Source: Rutstroemia sp. NJR-2017a BVV2 (taxonomy: Eukaryota > Ascomycota > Leotiomycetes > Helotiales > Rutstroemiaceae). Taken from it: 64,000 nucleotides of DNA. The notes beneath the pieces are model-generated. The model had not been told where the DNA came from, made no database searches, and saw only the letters and a list, made by a program, of their open reading frames with translations. The DNA lies in assembly GCA_002946415.1 (NCBI GenBank), contig NJPS01000047.1:1-64000 (forward strand). The letters are read 5' to 3'. The translations under genes and the position numbers were made by a program. Each line of letters opens with the position of its first letter. The first letter of the stretch is position 1. Below, in pieces: positions 43,027 through 55,338 of the stretch.

Positions 43027-46000
43027 TCATCCCTTAATTTCACCCCTCCAATGACTTCGATAATAAATCAGGAGATCTCGTCCCATGAAATGACGTGCAA
43101 TCATCTGCCGAACATTTATAGGTAAAGACTTAATATTTTCCAGTAGCTTGACAACTTCAGGATCTGCGTTAAAAAAACCAGCTTGGAACCGTAGTATTGC
43201 TCGGAAGAACTCCCTCCTGTGGTATTTCAAATCCTTCCTGTTTTCCTTTCTATGTAATGCAAACCCAGGATTCACTTCGCGTTCTAAAAGCCGAGGTGTC
43301 AAGAACGGTTGAGGATACTTGAGTTCGGCCATTTGATTCGGTCCAGGAGTACTCTCGGTAGGAAGAGGGGAGAAGCGAACGTTTTTGATCCATTCATACA
43401 TCGTGTTGTCGTCCAGAATCGTTTTCAGTTTGTTATGTTCCTGATTCGTCATGTGATCACGTCGCCGTACGATAGCCTCTTCGATGGAACCTTTCAGAAC
43501 CAATGTCTCGACATATACAGGCTTCAATTGACCTATACGATGCGCGCGCTTCACAGCTTGTGCTTCAACTTGTGGAGAGAATACTGGATTGACAAAATAG
43601 ACCCGTGAAGCAGCACTCATATCGAGACCGAAAGCAGCTTGTTGGACATCCATGAGGAGGACACGAAAATGCGGGGTTTGGTTGAAAGTGACAACATATT
43701 GAGAACGTCGGGAGGTCGAAAGGCTCTTCGCATAGATCAAATGTTGAATATTCATGCACTCGAGAGCTTGAGCTATATAGTAAGCGACGTTTTCTGCTTC
43801 GTAGAAAACTATAATTTTCTCATTCTCATGATAGAGATGGATCTGGTCCATGAGATACGACAACTTTGCAGAAGCCGTTGATATGATCGAGGCAGCCTCC
43901 ACAGAAGCAGTCAGAGCCTTCCTCTCTGGTTCGAAATAATCCACCTGATTATAGATTGGAGTAAACGTGCCATGATAGAGGGTGTTCAAGATGTCTAGGA
44001 AGTCAGCCTCGACCACTTTGTTATTTTTTTCACGTCGTTCTTCAAACTCAAGAAGTAAGTCATCGGTAGCAGAGCCACCTGACTTATTGTCAGAACCAAG
44101 CGAAGCCTCTTCAGAACTATCAGAACTACCGATGGATTTGCGTGGACTAGAATTAATGCCAGGTCTCGAAGGCTCCTCGACCGTTACGCCTCCGGCAAGG
44201 GTAGGAGCCTTCCTAGTTTTCTTAGCTTGGGGCTTCAAAATTATACCAGGCGATGCTGTTTTCATAACGCGAATACCTTCCTCTGTAAAATTAATTTGCG
44301 GATCTCCTTCCACAACTTGTGCGTCGAGAAACTTTTGAGCTTCGGTAATCATATGCGCACCCATCAGCGTAGGCTTTCTGTGATCGCCATCAAGAGCCCA
44401 GGCCGCAGCGACCGTCTTATCAAAGTCATTTTGAACGTACATCGTCATCTCATGGATTTTACTGACAACTCTGAAAATGCCGTTGGAGAGTGCGACTTCG
44501 CCCATCTGAATTGCTTGTCTCAGGAGCTGTGCATCCTCTGGTGTCACCGGAACTTTCCTTTCTTCGAGGAATCTCTTAGAGATATCCACGGTGCTCTGTA
44601 CCATATCAGTGGTATACCCGCTCCAATGAAAACTTGCCTGTCTTAAATTGGATACCAGAGTCTGGAGTGGACTTCTTTGTCGTGGATGGAACAAATAATC
44701 GGCGTCTTTACGTTCTGAGGTAACCGCGTTGGAGATGATCATCATCGAGAACATATTCAGGGAAAGCTTATCCTGCATTGAGCCATCAAGATAGACAATC
44801 TTCTGGCGAAGGGGTGGAAGCTGTAACTCCTTACTGACGTCTGCCGCCCTGTGTCTGATAATCATTCCTTCAAGCGTAGACTTGAGGATTGCAGCATCGC
44901 CATGACTTTTACGACCATGCCGTGGTTGCATTATTAATGTAGACCAAGATGCCATATCACGGTCTTCAACAGTGTTTGCCCACGGCCGAGCTTTAAGGTA
45001 CATCGTTGCAATGTTACCAAGCTTCTCGAGATCTTTACGCTCTTGTTGAAAGAATAGCTTCTCTTGCTTAAGAGAAGGTTTTCGAGAGACCTGATGACCA
45101 TCTGTATCTTCAGAAGAATTGCTGCTATCAGAAAATTGGAGAGATCTTTTGTTAATAGAAGAGGCTGCTTCATCAACTCCATAAAGACCCTGCGTGGGGG
45201 TGCCGGAGATTATCCATCTAGCATCGAGTTGCAAAGAGTCAACTGCAATAACAGCTTCAGTCATCGAGCTTTTTGAAGCGTTTCCGAAGTTGTGGCCCTC
45301 GTCAGTGATAAGCCTTTTGAAGTGAAGATCCTTCAGTGGAGACCCTTTGAGATAACCACAATCTGCCTCATGAATGCCACCGGCATCAGAACATGTGCAC
45401 GACGGGCTTGTTGACTCGTCTCCTCTATCTCTGAATTCCTTCTCAAAGGCGGGTTTACTAAACAAGATTAAATCGAAATCGGCCAATTCCTGTGCGGGTG
45501 GAAGGGTTGTCTTCGGGGAATCTACGATGAAGAAATCTAGGCCAGGAGCGTGCTTCTTGATTTCTTCCTTCCACTGAGAAATCAGATTAGCTGGGACAAC
45601 CACAAGAGTAGCATTTGTAAGCCATATTTTCCGAGGAGGTATGGGTGTTGGGTTGCGTGTTTGTCGGCGACGCCTCGCCGGTGGCAGCCAATAGAATCCA
45701 GCTCCCTGCTTAAGCGCAGTACGAACGCGACTGAATTCATATCCATGTTCAAATTCTAATCGGGTGAGATCCTTTTTCCAAGGCGTACCAGTCCTACCTA
45801 TGGTTGAAGCCGCCATGTCCATAAGAGAGCCAGTTGTCTTCCGCACAGGTATCGACCCAACGGAGTACTCCACAGGTGCCTTTGATGATAAATGTTTCGT
45901 TGCAAGAATAAGAGCGAGACATATTAGAGTTTTCCCCAAACCCATGTTCTCGGCGCATATTCCACCCTTGGGAGTTTCGTAGAAGCGCGGCTCCTTGAAG

Positions 46001-47112
46001 CAAGTGACAGCATGTAAATCGCAATACCAGTCCTGCCCTTTCAAATCTTTTATAACGCGCAAACGAGGGTCTAGGATCTGCGCCGGCTCTGTTTCCCGTT
46101 GAAGCATTAGCGCTGCGGACCGACACTATGCGAAGACAATATTGTTAGCACTATCTTTCTTCTCGTACTATATTAGAAGAGTATAAGAGAGGGTGAGTTC
46201 TTGGATCACGGATATGAAGTGAACGGCGAACTCTTACTTGATAGGGGTGCATCTGTGTGTTGCTGTCAAGTCCTGCCACACTACCCTCCAGCAGAGCATA
46301 CATTGCATCTTTCACATGCTCATCGAGAACAATTGATGGATCCGGGTTCGGAGTAGGCAGATCATTGAACATGTCGAAAAGACTAACATAGTCCTGGCTA
46401 TTATTCGTATTCAAGGATGGATCTATGTGCTTAATCGGCGTTCCTTCAGTCCATTGACCCTTCCAAGTAGCCTGGGAAATGTCGAGCTGGGCCACCAAGA
46501 GCTGTAATGATTTGCGCAATGGGATAATTTTTCGGTCGATTGAAGCTCTTCCAACATCGTCGGGTAGTATATAGACTCTCACCTGGCCAGTGTGCTTGTC
46601 ATTAGCTTTGAACTCCATGCGAATCCATCCAGCATTATGGAGACCGCGAAATGGGTTAAGGAACGAAGAGCTGGAGAGCTTCTCTTGAACTTCATTCGGC
46701 AGGAATCTAGCTGCTTGAAGGTTGTAAATGTCGCGCGGGTGCATGAAAGCTTGCCAGAACTGTCCCCATTCAGCAACCTCTTGTAGTATAGCGCACTCAT
46801 TTCGCACAATTCGTATGCAGCCTGCGGGTATGTACTTGGTGATGTCTGAAATGTAGCCGGCTTTTGATGGAGTGTTGACAGGAGAGGCGAAGGGGATGTT
46901 GAAACTCGAATCGTGCAATTGGTGTTGATCAACTAATGCGATAGAACCTCTCCTCTCAGTTGTTGCGATTTTCTTCGTTTCCTATACAGAAGTCAGCATG
47001 TCATCGAATCGCAGTCGGCGGGCAACCATACCAGACGGGGCTCGGAAGTAGCATTGGAGGATTTGCGCTTTCGCCGGAAGGCATCTTCTATACTAGGCTT
47101 TTCAGGAGCCAT
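43027..47112 (-). CDS. SNF2-family DNA-dependent ATPase/helicase
   Basis: Three exons (47112-47032, 46981-46238, 46125-43027) with introns of 50 and 112 bases encode about 1307 aa. The start gives MAPEKPSIEDAFRRKRKSS. The N-terminal 275 residues are specific to a fungal subfamily. The SNF2 ATPase domain begins at HPYQCRSAALMLQRE (spanning intron 2). It has the Walker A GICAENMGLGKTLI, a long insert, the Walker B-like LITDEGHN and motif III WIISGTPTQG. The helicase C-terminal lobe has IIVFYEAENVAYYIAQAL, AAFGLDMSAASRVYF and QAVKRAHRIGQ, so catalytic motifs are intact. Between the lobes lie a poorly conserved region and a Ser/Asp-rich stretch (IGSSDSSEEASLGSDNKS). A Cys cluster, CTCSDAGGIHEADC, precedes motif II. 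I do not see a RING finger, unlike Rad5. Such proteins remodel chromatin or act in repair; the exact role is unknown. Confidence 0.88.
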
Positions 47113-48135
47113 CTCGCAGACTGCTGAGACTAAAACTTAGAGGCCTGCTGAGGTTCTGCGAAAGATTTGGAGACCAATTGAGGTTTCGCCGTTGCAGATG
47201 TTGATTTTAGGCAACCAACTGCCTTAGAAGTTGGGACTTCGAGCTTTCGAAATGGCAGGATCAATGAGTGTTCGACATGCTCTATGGAAATATATCAATG
47301 CTAAATTAAGAGATTTTGAGTTATGGATCAATAGCAATTAGAAGAAAAAGAATCATAATGATAGATGTGGCATATTGTATCGCGCAAGAGCATGATAGAA
47401 GGAGCTGAGCATAGCTTTGGAATTGCTTGTGATGCGTCCGAGCTTTCTCTTGCGCGGAGCTAAGATAACGATTGGCTCCACTGCCGCTGCTAGACACATC
47501 CACAAATAATCGTCGGCATTCGCTTAACCTTAGACCTCCACGACCTCCTACAGAAAGCTTAGGAAGTGATTAACGGATTGGATCTAACTCCAAAATCCCA
47601 AGAAAAATCAACCAAAAAAAATGAGATCCAAAAGGCAAAAGCGTCCGGCAACCCGAAGATGCTTTAATCGCCCCAATGAACTTCCGCAGAATCACTGTCC
47701 TCCGCTACCACCTTCACCCGCAAACTGCCCGCCCGGGCCAACGAGAATTGTCGGACCAACGCTCTCGGAGCGCCGAATTCTACTGTTGAGCCAGGGAGTC
47801 GCTGGGGCAGTTTGATGGAAAGAGGTGTCTTGTTTAGGATTATACAGCTGAAATCTTTCTTGAGTAGTGAATAAGATATTTCGTAGGATAAAATAAAGCA
47901 CGTGCAGGCGGGAGCCGACGAAACCGGGAGCCGAGATATCATCTTCATTTCAGAAACTGGCGGGATTGTTCGCACAAAAGTCATTCACTATAGTTACTAT
48001 ATTTACATAGCTGGCAGGAATTTCTCCTGCAGAGGCGTCGCAGCTGTTAGTATCTAGGAGCCTTTCACAGTGCCGTCAGTCTCAGCGACTGACTTGAACA
48101 ATCCATTATCCTCGACCCCTCGCGCCGACATATAT
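47113..48135. other. gap between the SNF2 and monooxygenase genes
   Basis: No gene is evident in these 1023 bases. They include the upstream region of the SNF2 gene and the second copy of the 53-base repeat. An A-rich tract lies near 47610. Confidence 0.5.
47436..47488 (+). repeat. 53-base sequence, copy 2 of an exact pair
   Basis: It is identical to 38630-38682 in the same orientation, 8.8 kb away. It lies 324 bases upstream of the SNF2 start codon, on the opposite strand sense. The match ends sharply at both borders. Confidence 0.9.
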
Positions 48136-49527
48136 CTAACGATACAAGCGATTCCAGATAGCCTGAGCAATAAATGTTTTCCAATACCTAGCAAACGTCA
48201 TCACAAACGTCAACGTCAAAACACCAGATATATAGTATGCGCCCCAAAGTTGGCTCCGCACCGTGGTGAACTCGGCAAAGGCGCGCGCCTGCGCCTCCCA
48301 TCTCGCGGCATCAATCTCGCCCTTCATCAAGCGTTCCGGGAGCAGGGCGTTGAGGGCTCCTTGATTTGTGCTGGACGCCACATGCGGACGAAACGTGGCG
48401 AGCGAGTCGCCTACGAACAGCAACTTGCCGTCGAAGAAGGAGGGTTGCGCGAGCTCGCGGTCGTTGATCGCGGAGATGAATGGTTTTCGCGTCTTTTGGA
48501 CCATTTCTGCGAAGGGCTTGGGAAGTGTCCTGAGTGCGAGCGCCTTTTGCTTTTTCCAGTTTCTGGGATCGATTTTGCCGGGAGGTAAGGTGGTGTGGTG
48601 GCGGTGACCATCGATATCGGTCATTACATCGACGTATTCCTGAGAGTCTTCCGGGCAGACTTGATACCATATCCAATTCAGTTGGCGATGGCCTTCGGAC
48701 GTATTGCCATCCTCTCCGGGGATGGTATATCTAAAGAGGCGTACAGTTAGATCTCCATAGTTCGTACTGCAACGTCAAGCTAACTTACAGAACAATGTAC
48801 CCATGTTTCTGAGTGAAAAACGAAGTCTTGCAAGCAAACACTGCCTTGGTCTCCTCCGAAATTTCAGTTTCTGGCGAAGTACCCCGCCAGGCGACATATC
48901 CCACGTACTTCTGTTGTAGGTTTGGTTGCAACTTTTGTCGTATTGCTGACGAAGCTCCGTCGCACGCGAGAACAAGACCTGCATCGACTGTGCTATACAA
49001 ATCCGTGCCTATATCACGATACTTGACGGTAACTAACCCGTCTTTGTATTCGACATCTTTCACTTCCTTGCCGTGGACATAGGAAACCGACTCTTGCTCT
49101 TTGTCTATCTTAGCAGGGTTCGGGCAGATCTCGCTCACAAACCCGTCGAAGTTGGCACGCATCAGACAGTACAGAATCTTCCAAGTAGTCATCTTGATGG
49201 AGATATTCCATGTACTTTTGACTTTGTCAGACCGGTCCAGAAACTGAACGCCACGGCTAGCCACAGAATATGATACTCCTGTTTGGTCATGCTTATCGAG
49301 AAATTCGAGGACATGTTCCATGGCAGCTATACCAGCTCCTTGGCTAGCTTGCATAGATTGGGGATTGCGCTCGAGGATTTGTACTCGATGACCCAGACGC
49401 CGAAAGACGATGCCATGGAAAAGAGCTGTGAGGGAACCTCCAATCTACGCCGGTTTTCCGTAAGCAGTTATCGGTTATCGAGGATATGAGTACTTACGAT
49501 CACAACGTTTAATGGGATTTCAGCCAT
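48136..49527 (-). CDS. FAD-dependent monooxygenase (dihydroxypyridine-hydroxylase-like)
   Basis: Three exons (49527-49498, 49444-48789, 48730-48136), with introns of 53 and 58 bases, encode about 426 aa. The ten-residue first exon MAEIPLNVVI joins IGGSLTALFHGIVFRRLGH, which builds the Rossmann beta-alpha-beta fold for FAD (GGS variant of GxGxxG). It is followed by VLERN-type NQSMQ... and QGAGIAA. LACDGASSAIRQKLQP is the DG motif, and LLFVGDSLATFRPHVASSTNQGALNA is the GD motif plus the helix binding the FAD ribityl and pyrophosphate; this closely matches 2,6-dihydroxypyridine 3-monooxygenase relatives. Substrate is unknown. An unusual C-terminal hydrophobic segment (LWGAYYISGVLTLTFVMTFA) may anchor it in a membrane. 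No biosynthetic cluster surrounds it. Confidence 0.85.
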
Positions 49528-49969
49528 TTTAGCAAAATCACTGCAGTGAGCAGAAATGTGGGAAGGCATTCTTCTCGAAGAAAGGCATTAACCATTTCAT
49601 CGGGAGGACATACTTCAAGAGCAACAAATTACCGCGACAGCTCAAGATAAAGTGGCACAGCGAATGCGCCTCCACTGTGCAGATGCACAGATAGATATAC
49701 AACAAACATGTTGTTGGACGCAACCACTCGTGCAGTTGGGTATAAAGGCGGCAACCTGGGCAGGGGTATCCGGAGGCTGATTGGTTACCAATTACAATTA
49801 TCACACCAGCTGTCGTGAAATTGTGTTGCAGAGAACATTGCTTTGCGAGAAAGAATAGCCGACGACCCCAGACCAGTTTCCTCATGTCTTCTTGCAGAAT
49901 ATCAACGTCTGCTGCTTGTTCACCCCTCCCACCGAGTGTACAAAAATCATTAAATATATTTACAAATGC
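49528..49969. other. gap upstream of the monooxygenase gene
   Basis: These 442 bases hold the promoter of the monooxygenase and the 3' end of the NADH dehydrogenase gene on the same strand. Nothing else is recognised. Confidence 0.45.
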
Positions 49970-51328
49970 TCACCTTCTAGCAATCTCTCTGCCATCAACC
50001 AGATTAGCCACCCAATTAACCACCACCATAACCCTTCTCCTCCATCCTCTCGCCCAAGTGAGACTTCCGCTCCTCCACGCCAAGAAAGCTCCAACGCCCG
50101 TCCATTCCGTCTTACCCTGTACCACACCATCGCCTTCTCCCAGATTAGCTATCATCGCCTTATTCTTATATACGAATGGCGTTCCCTGCGTCGCCTCACC
50201 ATACAAGCCAACATCGATAAGATGTTGCGCTAACCATTTCGCCTTTTGGACCGCGACTTCTGCCGTTGTGGGTAACTGACCGTTCACGATATCCGCTGCA
50301 TCACCAAGTGCGTACACATCTTCGATGATATCACCCTTGGAACCATCTTCCTCTTCTCCCTTGAACTCCGCAGCAAGCACTCTAAGCCACTTATCCGTCT
50401 GAATTCTCTGAAGCCCTTCGCTTTTCCTACACTTGAGTCCCTTTACCAACTCTCCCGCAGTATTCCCCACAGCCCAGACTGCAACTCCGAAGGGAACCTC
50501 TCCCTCCTCCTTACTAACTAGGCAGTTTTTCTTCATCTCTTGGATATGGCGTCCGGTCTTGACTTTGACGTTTCCTCGCTCTTCAAACTTTTCCATGGCA
50601 TACTCACTCAGCTTTTCTCCAAATTGTCCTAGAAGTCGATCCGCCACATCGTAGATACTGATCGTACAAAGACCCTTCAGCTTGGGATACACTTCACTCA
50701 AATGCTCCTGAATCAGCTCATCTACCTCAGCTGCAAGTTCGATACCCGTTGGTCCACCACCGACTATGACAAAATGCAGCAGACCCTTCTTTTCGTCTTG
50801 GCTCACAGTGGGTAAGCTTGCTCTTTCCAAGCAATCTAGAATCCCCTCTCTTAGCCTCCTCGCATCCGGAACGGTCTTCATGAATAGCGCGTTTTCCTGG
50901 ACTCCCGGAGTGCCGAAAGTGTTTGTCTCGCAACCGGGGGCAAGAATAAGTTTGTCGTATTTGACGTTGAATTCTGTTTCGTTGTCTTTATGCGCGTCTG
51001 TTCCCGGCTCATTACTCACACCACTACCTCCGATACTAGGCCGGCAATGGACTGTCTTGTTGTTGAAATCGATATCTGTGACGATGGCCTGGTATTTTTC
51101 GAAATATTTAGAGCGCCGGCGGACTGGCTCTTCAGCAAGACGGAAGTCGAATATGGAGCAGGCGGCTGAGGCAAGAAGTGGCGTGAGTGCCATAGTGCGA
51201 GAAGGGGAAATCACAACGAGGTTGTATGGAGATGAGTGGTAGGTCGAAGGGGATAGGTCTTGGGTCAATGTCCAGCCTGCCCACCCGGTGCCGACAATAA
51301 CTATGGTAGGTTTAGATTCCAAAGCCAT
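49970..51328 (-). CDS. type-II (alternative) NADH dehydrogenase / AIF-like oxidoreductase
   Basis: A single exon encodes 452 aa. Two nucleotide-binding folds are plain: the FAD site TIVIVGTGWAGWTL at residues 8-21, and the NAD(P)H site HFVIVGGGPTGIELAAEV near residue 190. A third motif, EDVYALGDAAD, binds the FAD ribityl, and TAEVAVQKAKWLAQ follows. The C terminus has the membrane-binding Trp/Arg-rich helix (LTWARGWRRRVMVVVNWVAN) typical of NDH-2. Fungi use these rotenone-insensitive enzymes to pass electrons from NADH to ubiquinone at either face of the inner membrane without pumping protons. I see no obvious presequence, so external, internal or non-mitochondrial location is open, and an AIF-type role cannot be excluded. 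The start follows from the ATG just before the FAD motif. Confidence 0.9.
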   Translation of the reverse strand: MALESKPTIVIVGTGWAGWTLTQDLSPSTYHSSPYNLVVISPSRTMALTPLLASAACSIFDFRLAEEPVRRRSKYFEKYQAIVTDIDFNNKTVHCRPSIGGSGVSNEPGTDAHKDNETEFNVKYDKLILAPGCETNTFGTPGVQENALFMKTVPDARRLREGILDCLERASLPTVSQDEKKGLLHFVIVGGGPTGIELAAEVDELIQEHLSEVYPKLKGLCTISIYDVADRLLGQFGEKLSEYAMEKFEERGNVKVKTGRHIQEMKKNCLVSKEEGEVPFGVAVWAVGNTAGELVKGLKCRKSEGLQRIQTDKWLRVLAAEFKGEEEDGSKGDIIEDVYALGDAADIVNGQLPTTAEVAVQKAKWLAQHLIDVGLYGEATQGTPFVYKNKAMIANLGEGDGVVQGKTEWTGVGAFLAWRSGSLTWARGWRRRVMVVVNWVANLVDGREIARR

Positions 51329-52145
51329 GGTGAGCCAACCTTTCTACAATGGGTATAATTGTGGCTATACTTGAGAATGGATGGCTTCTGGAATAAGTAC
51401 ACTGGACGTCAAAAGTAAAACAAAAAGGAAACTTGGCAGCATAGACCAAACAAAGTCGAAGCTCATCAGCATTTGTACCTGGCTAAATCTGCATACTGCA
51501 TCTGACGACACTCAAGTTTTCTTAGCTTGCGCCAGAAGCGAAGCCATGTCCGTAGACTACTTAACTTTACGTATCAAGATTCGGAAGGCAATCGGGGGTT
51601 CGCATTCTTCTCTCCCTATACATCTATCTTATCAATTTCTACAATCTCCATCATCATGCTCGAAATTGCTAGAATCCATACTGGAACCTCGCGAGATCGA
51701 GGACAAAATCAAAATCTCGGCATTCGGGATCGATTGATGACGTTGATGAAGAAGCTTGCTTTACTTCGGGAGACCCACCCTAAACCGGGACGGAATAGTC
51801 ACGTGAAAGTCACACCCTCCTCGAGGAGGTTTAAGGATTGTTTACTGCCGTGACAGTTTATGGTAGTTCCATGAATCAGGCTTGTATGATTTCAGGTCAC
51901 ATTCTATCTACAACATAGGGAGAAACGTCCTCATTTCACGGTGGCGCAAGGTAGGTCCCAAGATCAAATTGTTGCTCCTGACTCCTGTACTACCTTTATG
52001 TCTAAGAGCTAAAACGTTTTTATATGTTTCTATATTTCCCAATCCGTTCAACGCCAATATGCCAACAATTCAGATGCTAATACCCAATTTGACCCCCAAC
52101 CCTGTTGATGAACTCATGCACCAGGAGTCCCTCACGAGATATTCT
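51329..52145. other. intergenic stretch, nothing recognised
   Basis: These 817 bases lie between two minus-strand genes. They include the upstream region of the NADH dehydrogenase gene. No repeat or RNA gene is seen. Confidence 0.5.
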
Positions 52146-54118
52146 TCAATGATCGCTGTTTCCGCCTCTACGCCTGTTCCGCCTTAGGGTTGCATCGGCT
52201 TTTTCGAGTTCTTCCGTTTCCTCACTGATATATCCTCTTGAAGGCTCTATCCCAATCCAGTTTTTTCCTACCTTGATTCCCTTGGCATTCATTACTCCCT
52301 CCCCTAGGTATAGCCCTCCTTCATCTCTACTTCTGCGCTCTATTTTTCGCGCAACTCCCTTTTTTGGTGGGAGCCTGTCCTCTCTTCTCTTTTCGCCGGT
52401 TTTATCCATTCCCCTGGGATGTTCGCTGTCTTCTATGTGGGGGCGAGCTTGGCTCTCCCTCCCTTTTGTGGTGGCCGGAGTCTCCGTTTTCCCGCGAGAT
52501 CCACCAGCTTCTTCACCAGAACGACTTGGGCTCCTTTCATGTCTTCCAGTGGCCCGAGTCTCCGTTTCACGGTGTCCTCTCCTCCTGCTGCTTGCTGTTT
52601 CCTGAACTACCCGATCCTCTGGGGCCGGTGTACCTCTTTCGCTCTGAGAACTGGCGATATCTTCTTCATAATCACGTATGTCTTTGTTCAACTCATATTC
52701 TAGATCGCCAATTTTTTTTCTTTTCCCCGATAGTTCAAGCTTTTTGTTTGCGTAGTGGTGATCTCTCATTGTGGATTTATCCCTTTTGAGAGCCGATTCT
52801 TCTACTTTGAGCTCCTCCTTGAGCTTCTCAATCGCTGTTCTTCTTTTCTCAAATCTTGCTGAAATAGAAACCTTTGCCCTCTCAAACTTCCTAAGCTCTC
52901 TACGGAGGCTAGCGTCATGAGTTGAAGGGCTTTCATCATCGGTAACAAATAATCCAGGGCTCTGCGAGCGCGGCCTAGCAGATTCACGACGCGAGATTTC
53001 TCGCTCTCCGGACCGATTGTGCTCATGATCCAAGTTCCCATCTCGAGCAGGTGAGTTTTGCCGAGATTTCTTAACCGACGTCTTGCGTCTGCGATACTCG
53101 GAATCGGAGGAATCTGAAAAGCTTTCTTCCCCAAACGGGTTTGAGACTCGCTTGTTCCTAGAGTTCGATCTAGCAATATCCGCAGGAGCAGATTGCTTAT
53201 CTAAAGGTTGGCGGAGATGTGTTGCCGTTGGCTCTGGTTGGTGTACCTTTCTTGTCGTCAAAACACTGTTTCCAAGGCCAGATGGTCTTGATGATGTTTC
53301 CTTCGTAGTGGTGGTTCTAGCCGGCTCCTGTTGCTTCGCTGCTGAGGAAGCGTTCGAAGTAGTGCTAGCCGTCGGCCTTCCTGCCGATGATGATGCTTGT
53401 ACTCCGGACTTTTTGGGTGCGGAATTTCTGGATGCAGATTGTTCAGATGCAGATTTAGCGGGTGCAGATTGAACAGGTGCAGGTTTAGCGGTTGTCAAGG
53501 ATGTTTCGGCTTTATACTTTTGGGAACGATATTCTAGTGCTTTACGCCGTTCTTCGGCTAGTCTCTTCATTCTATCCTTTGCCTCCTGAATGTCTGCTTC
53601 CAGAGGTTGTCCAAAGTAGGGCTTTTTGCAATAGCTCTTAGTATCACGCGTCGCATAGTAGCTAGGATCCTTTTTTTCAACCAGCCCTATGTTTTTCCAA
53701 TAATTGGTCAATCGAACCATCTTATCCTTCGTCTTGATGACGCGTCAGCAAAGGTTCTTCTATTTTCCTTCATGGGACTTACTGAGAAGGGCTCTTTCGT
53801 GACCCCATATAAAATATTTTCTAAGATCGGGTCACTTTTCTGAAGTTCCGCTTGTGACGTTGCGCGATCGAATAGCTCCAGATTCACACCCTTCTGAACG
53901 TGACATACGGACGTCTCTCTTTTCTTCTTTCCAGCGTTTTCAGTGTACTTGGTCAATATTCCAACTTTCTGGATAATGTATACTGGCCGACTCCCATTTT
54001 TGTCTCTCATAGGGAAGTGGAGAGTACATGTTTCCTCTTTTCCCGACTGCTCTATGGTGTACCATATCTTGTTCTCCTCCAGGTACAGTTGCTGGAGGAT
54101 TTCCTCTTTCGATGCCAT
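52146..54118 (-). CDS. hypothetical low-complexity protein with coiled coil
   Basis: Two exons (54118-53783 and 53732-52146) with a 50-base intron encode about 640 aa. The spliced product joins TKEPFS to TKDKMVRLTNYWKN. I recognise no family. Residues 1-130 look globular (ETCTLHFPMRDKNGSRPVYI, ELFDRATSQAELQKSD). Residues about 170-205 contain five imperfect copies of a seven-residue Ser/Ala/Pro motif (APVQS, APAKS, ASEQS, ASRNS, APKKS). A long Ser/Arg/Glu-rich stretch and a coiled coil follow (EKLKEELKVEESALKRD, DLEYELNKDIRDYEEDI). The C terminus has a compact conserved-looking block, GLYLGEGVMNAKGIKVGKNW. Many charged residues suggest a nuclear or cytoskeletal scaffold, which is a guess. Confidence 0.7.
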
Positions 54119-55338
54119 GATGCAAACTGGAGATTGAGCGCTCGAAGATTCTAGCGTAACAACGGTAAAATATATTTCGAATCAAACGAACAAGTATATT
54201 GAAACAAACAATAATACTTCCAACAAGATGCCATTCGCTGCTTATATAGCAAATAGACACAGTACAAACCAACGAAAGAGCAAACACGTTGAGTAAAAAA
54301 GTTTGCATTTGAGACCCCCAGTCAGAGTCTGCTTCGCCCGAAGACCACCGTAGAGTCGTGGACCATGTCTGCGCAAGCCCAATTAACAAATAAACATCGC
54401 ATCTCACCCTGTTCGTGCAGGGTATGTGCGAGAAATTTGGCAGTCGGCGAGTCTTTAACCCTTATAAGGAGTGGCCAGCCTACATGTACCGGCACGCATC
54501 CGATATGAGGTAAGCTCTAGGCACCACTGGGCCGCGGCGAGCGTGAACATAAAATGACCGCGACCGCAACCGCAACCGTGACCCGAGGTATCTCTATGCT
54601 AACAGCAATGCACGAATTCAGCGTGAAACGCTCAGTGTAGGAAGTCGTACACAGTAGTAATACTCTTGCTGATTTTGAGGTTATGATACTGATGTAATAA
54701 CACTGAGCATATTCTAGAATACTGGAATGTACTACATTCCAGTGCTTTCAGAAATTTGAACTTCCTAATTAGCCAACTGTGAGGCAAGCTTATTCCCTAA
54801 TCAGGTAACCGCAGTAAATTCCATCCAGAATTTCAGCCTATCTGTATACGGCCAATATTCATGGTGTGACAATATCAGAAAAAAGCAATATGTCTTTCTA
54901 TAGTAGGGCGTACGAAAATACCGAGAACACTGATTCCTATGCTGCAAGCGCTTAATCAGCCTGCAAGTGACCGCTTTTGAGTTATAAATGGCGACCAGTC
55001 ATAATGGCGATGAGCTTGAACCGCTTTAAGTAATGGCCGTTGTTGGCATAACGAGCAGGCTCATGCAGCCTGTTTTCTTTATATTAATAGTGGGAAAGAC
55101 AAGGCACTGTCAAACATAGTGCGGGTCCAGAATCGAAGGGTGACTACTTTGGTCGCGGGATGATAAGTTGGTTTATGGAGCGACTTTGGGGAAAGGCAAC
55201 TCCTCTCAGGTGCGTACTACTAGAGCAGGAACAGTTGACCTTTAAATTCTATTAGCCTTCTGCACTGGGAATATAGGTATCTCCTCTGATATCACAGCCA
55301 GGTGCATACTATTACTACCAGTCCTAAGCAACCCCTTT
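54119..55338. other. AT-rich intergenic stretch with a perfect palindrome
   Basis: No gene is seen in these 1220 bases. A short array of GACCGC/AACCGC hexamers lies near 54558-54585, and a 23-base palindrome lies at 54721-54743. Confidence 0.55.
54721..54743. repeat. perfect 23-base palindrome
   Basis: Arms ACTGGAATGTA (54721-54731) and TACATTCCAGT (54733-54743) are exact inverse complements around a single central C. There is no neighbouring gene within 600 bases. Confidence 0.85.

Noticed and set aside
47664..47984. 106-codon minus-strand frame near the SNF2 gene
   Set aside because: It has no recognisable domain and ends in mixed low-complexity sequence.
48070..48588. 172-codon plus-strand frame opposite the monooxygenase
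   Set aside because: It is antisense to a well-supported gene whose FAD motifs and splice sites agree.
43027..51328. Secondary-metabolite gene cluster around the FAD monooxygenase
   Set aside because: Neighbours are a chromatin-type ATPase and an NADH dehydrogenase. No synthase, transporter or cluster regulator is present.
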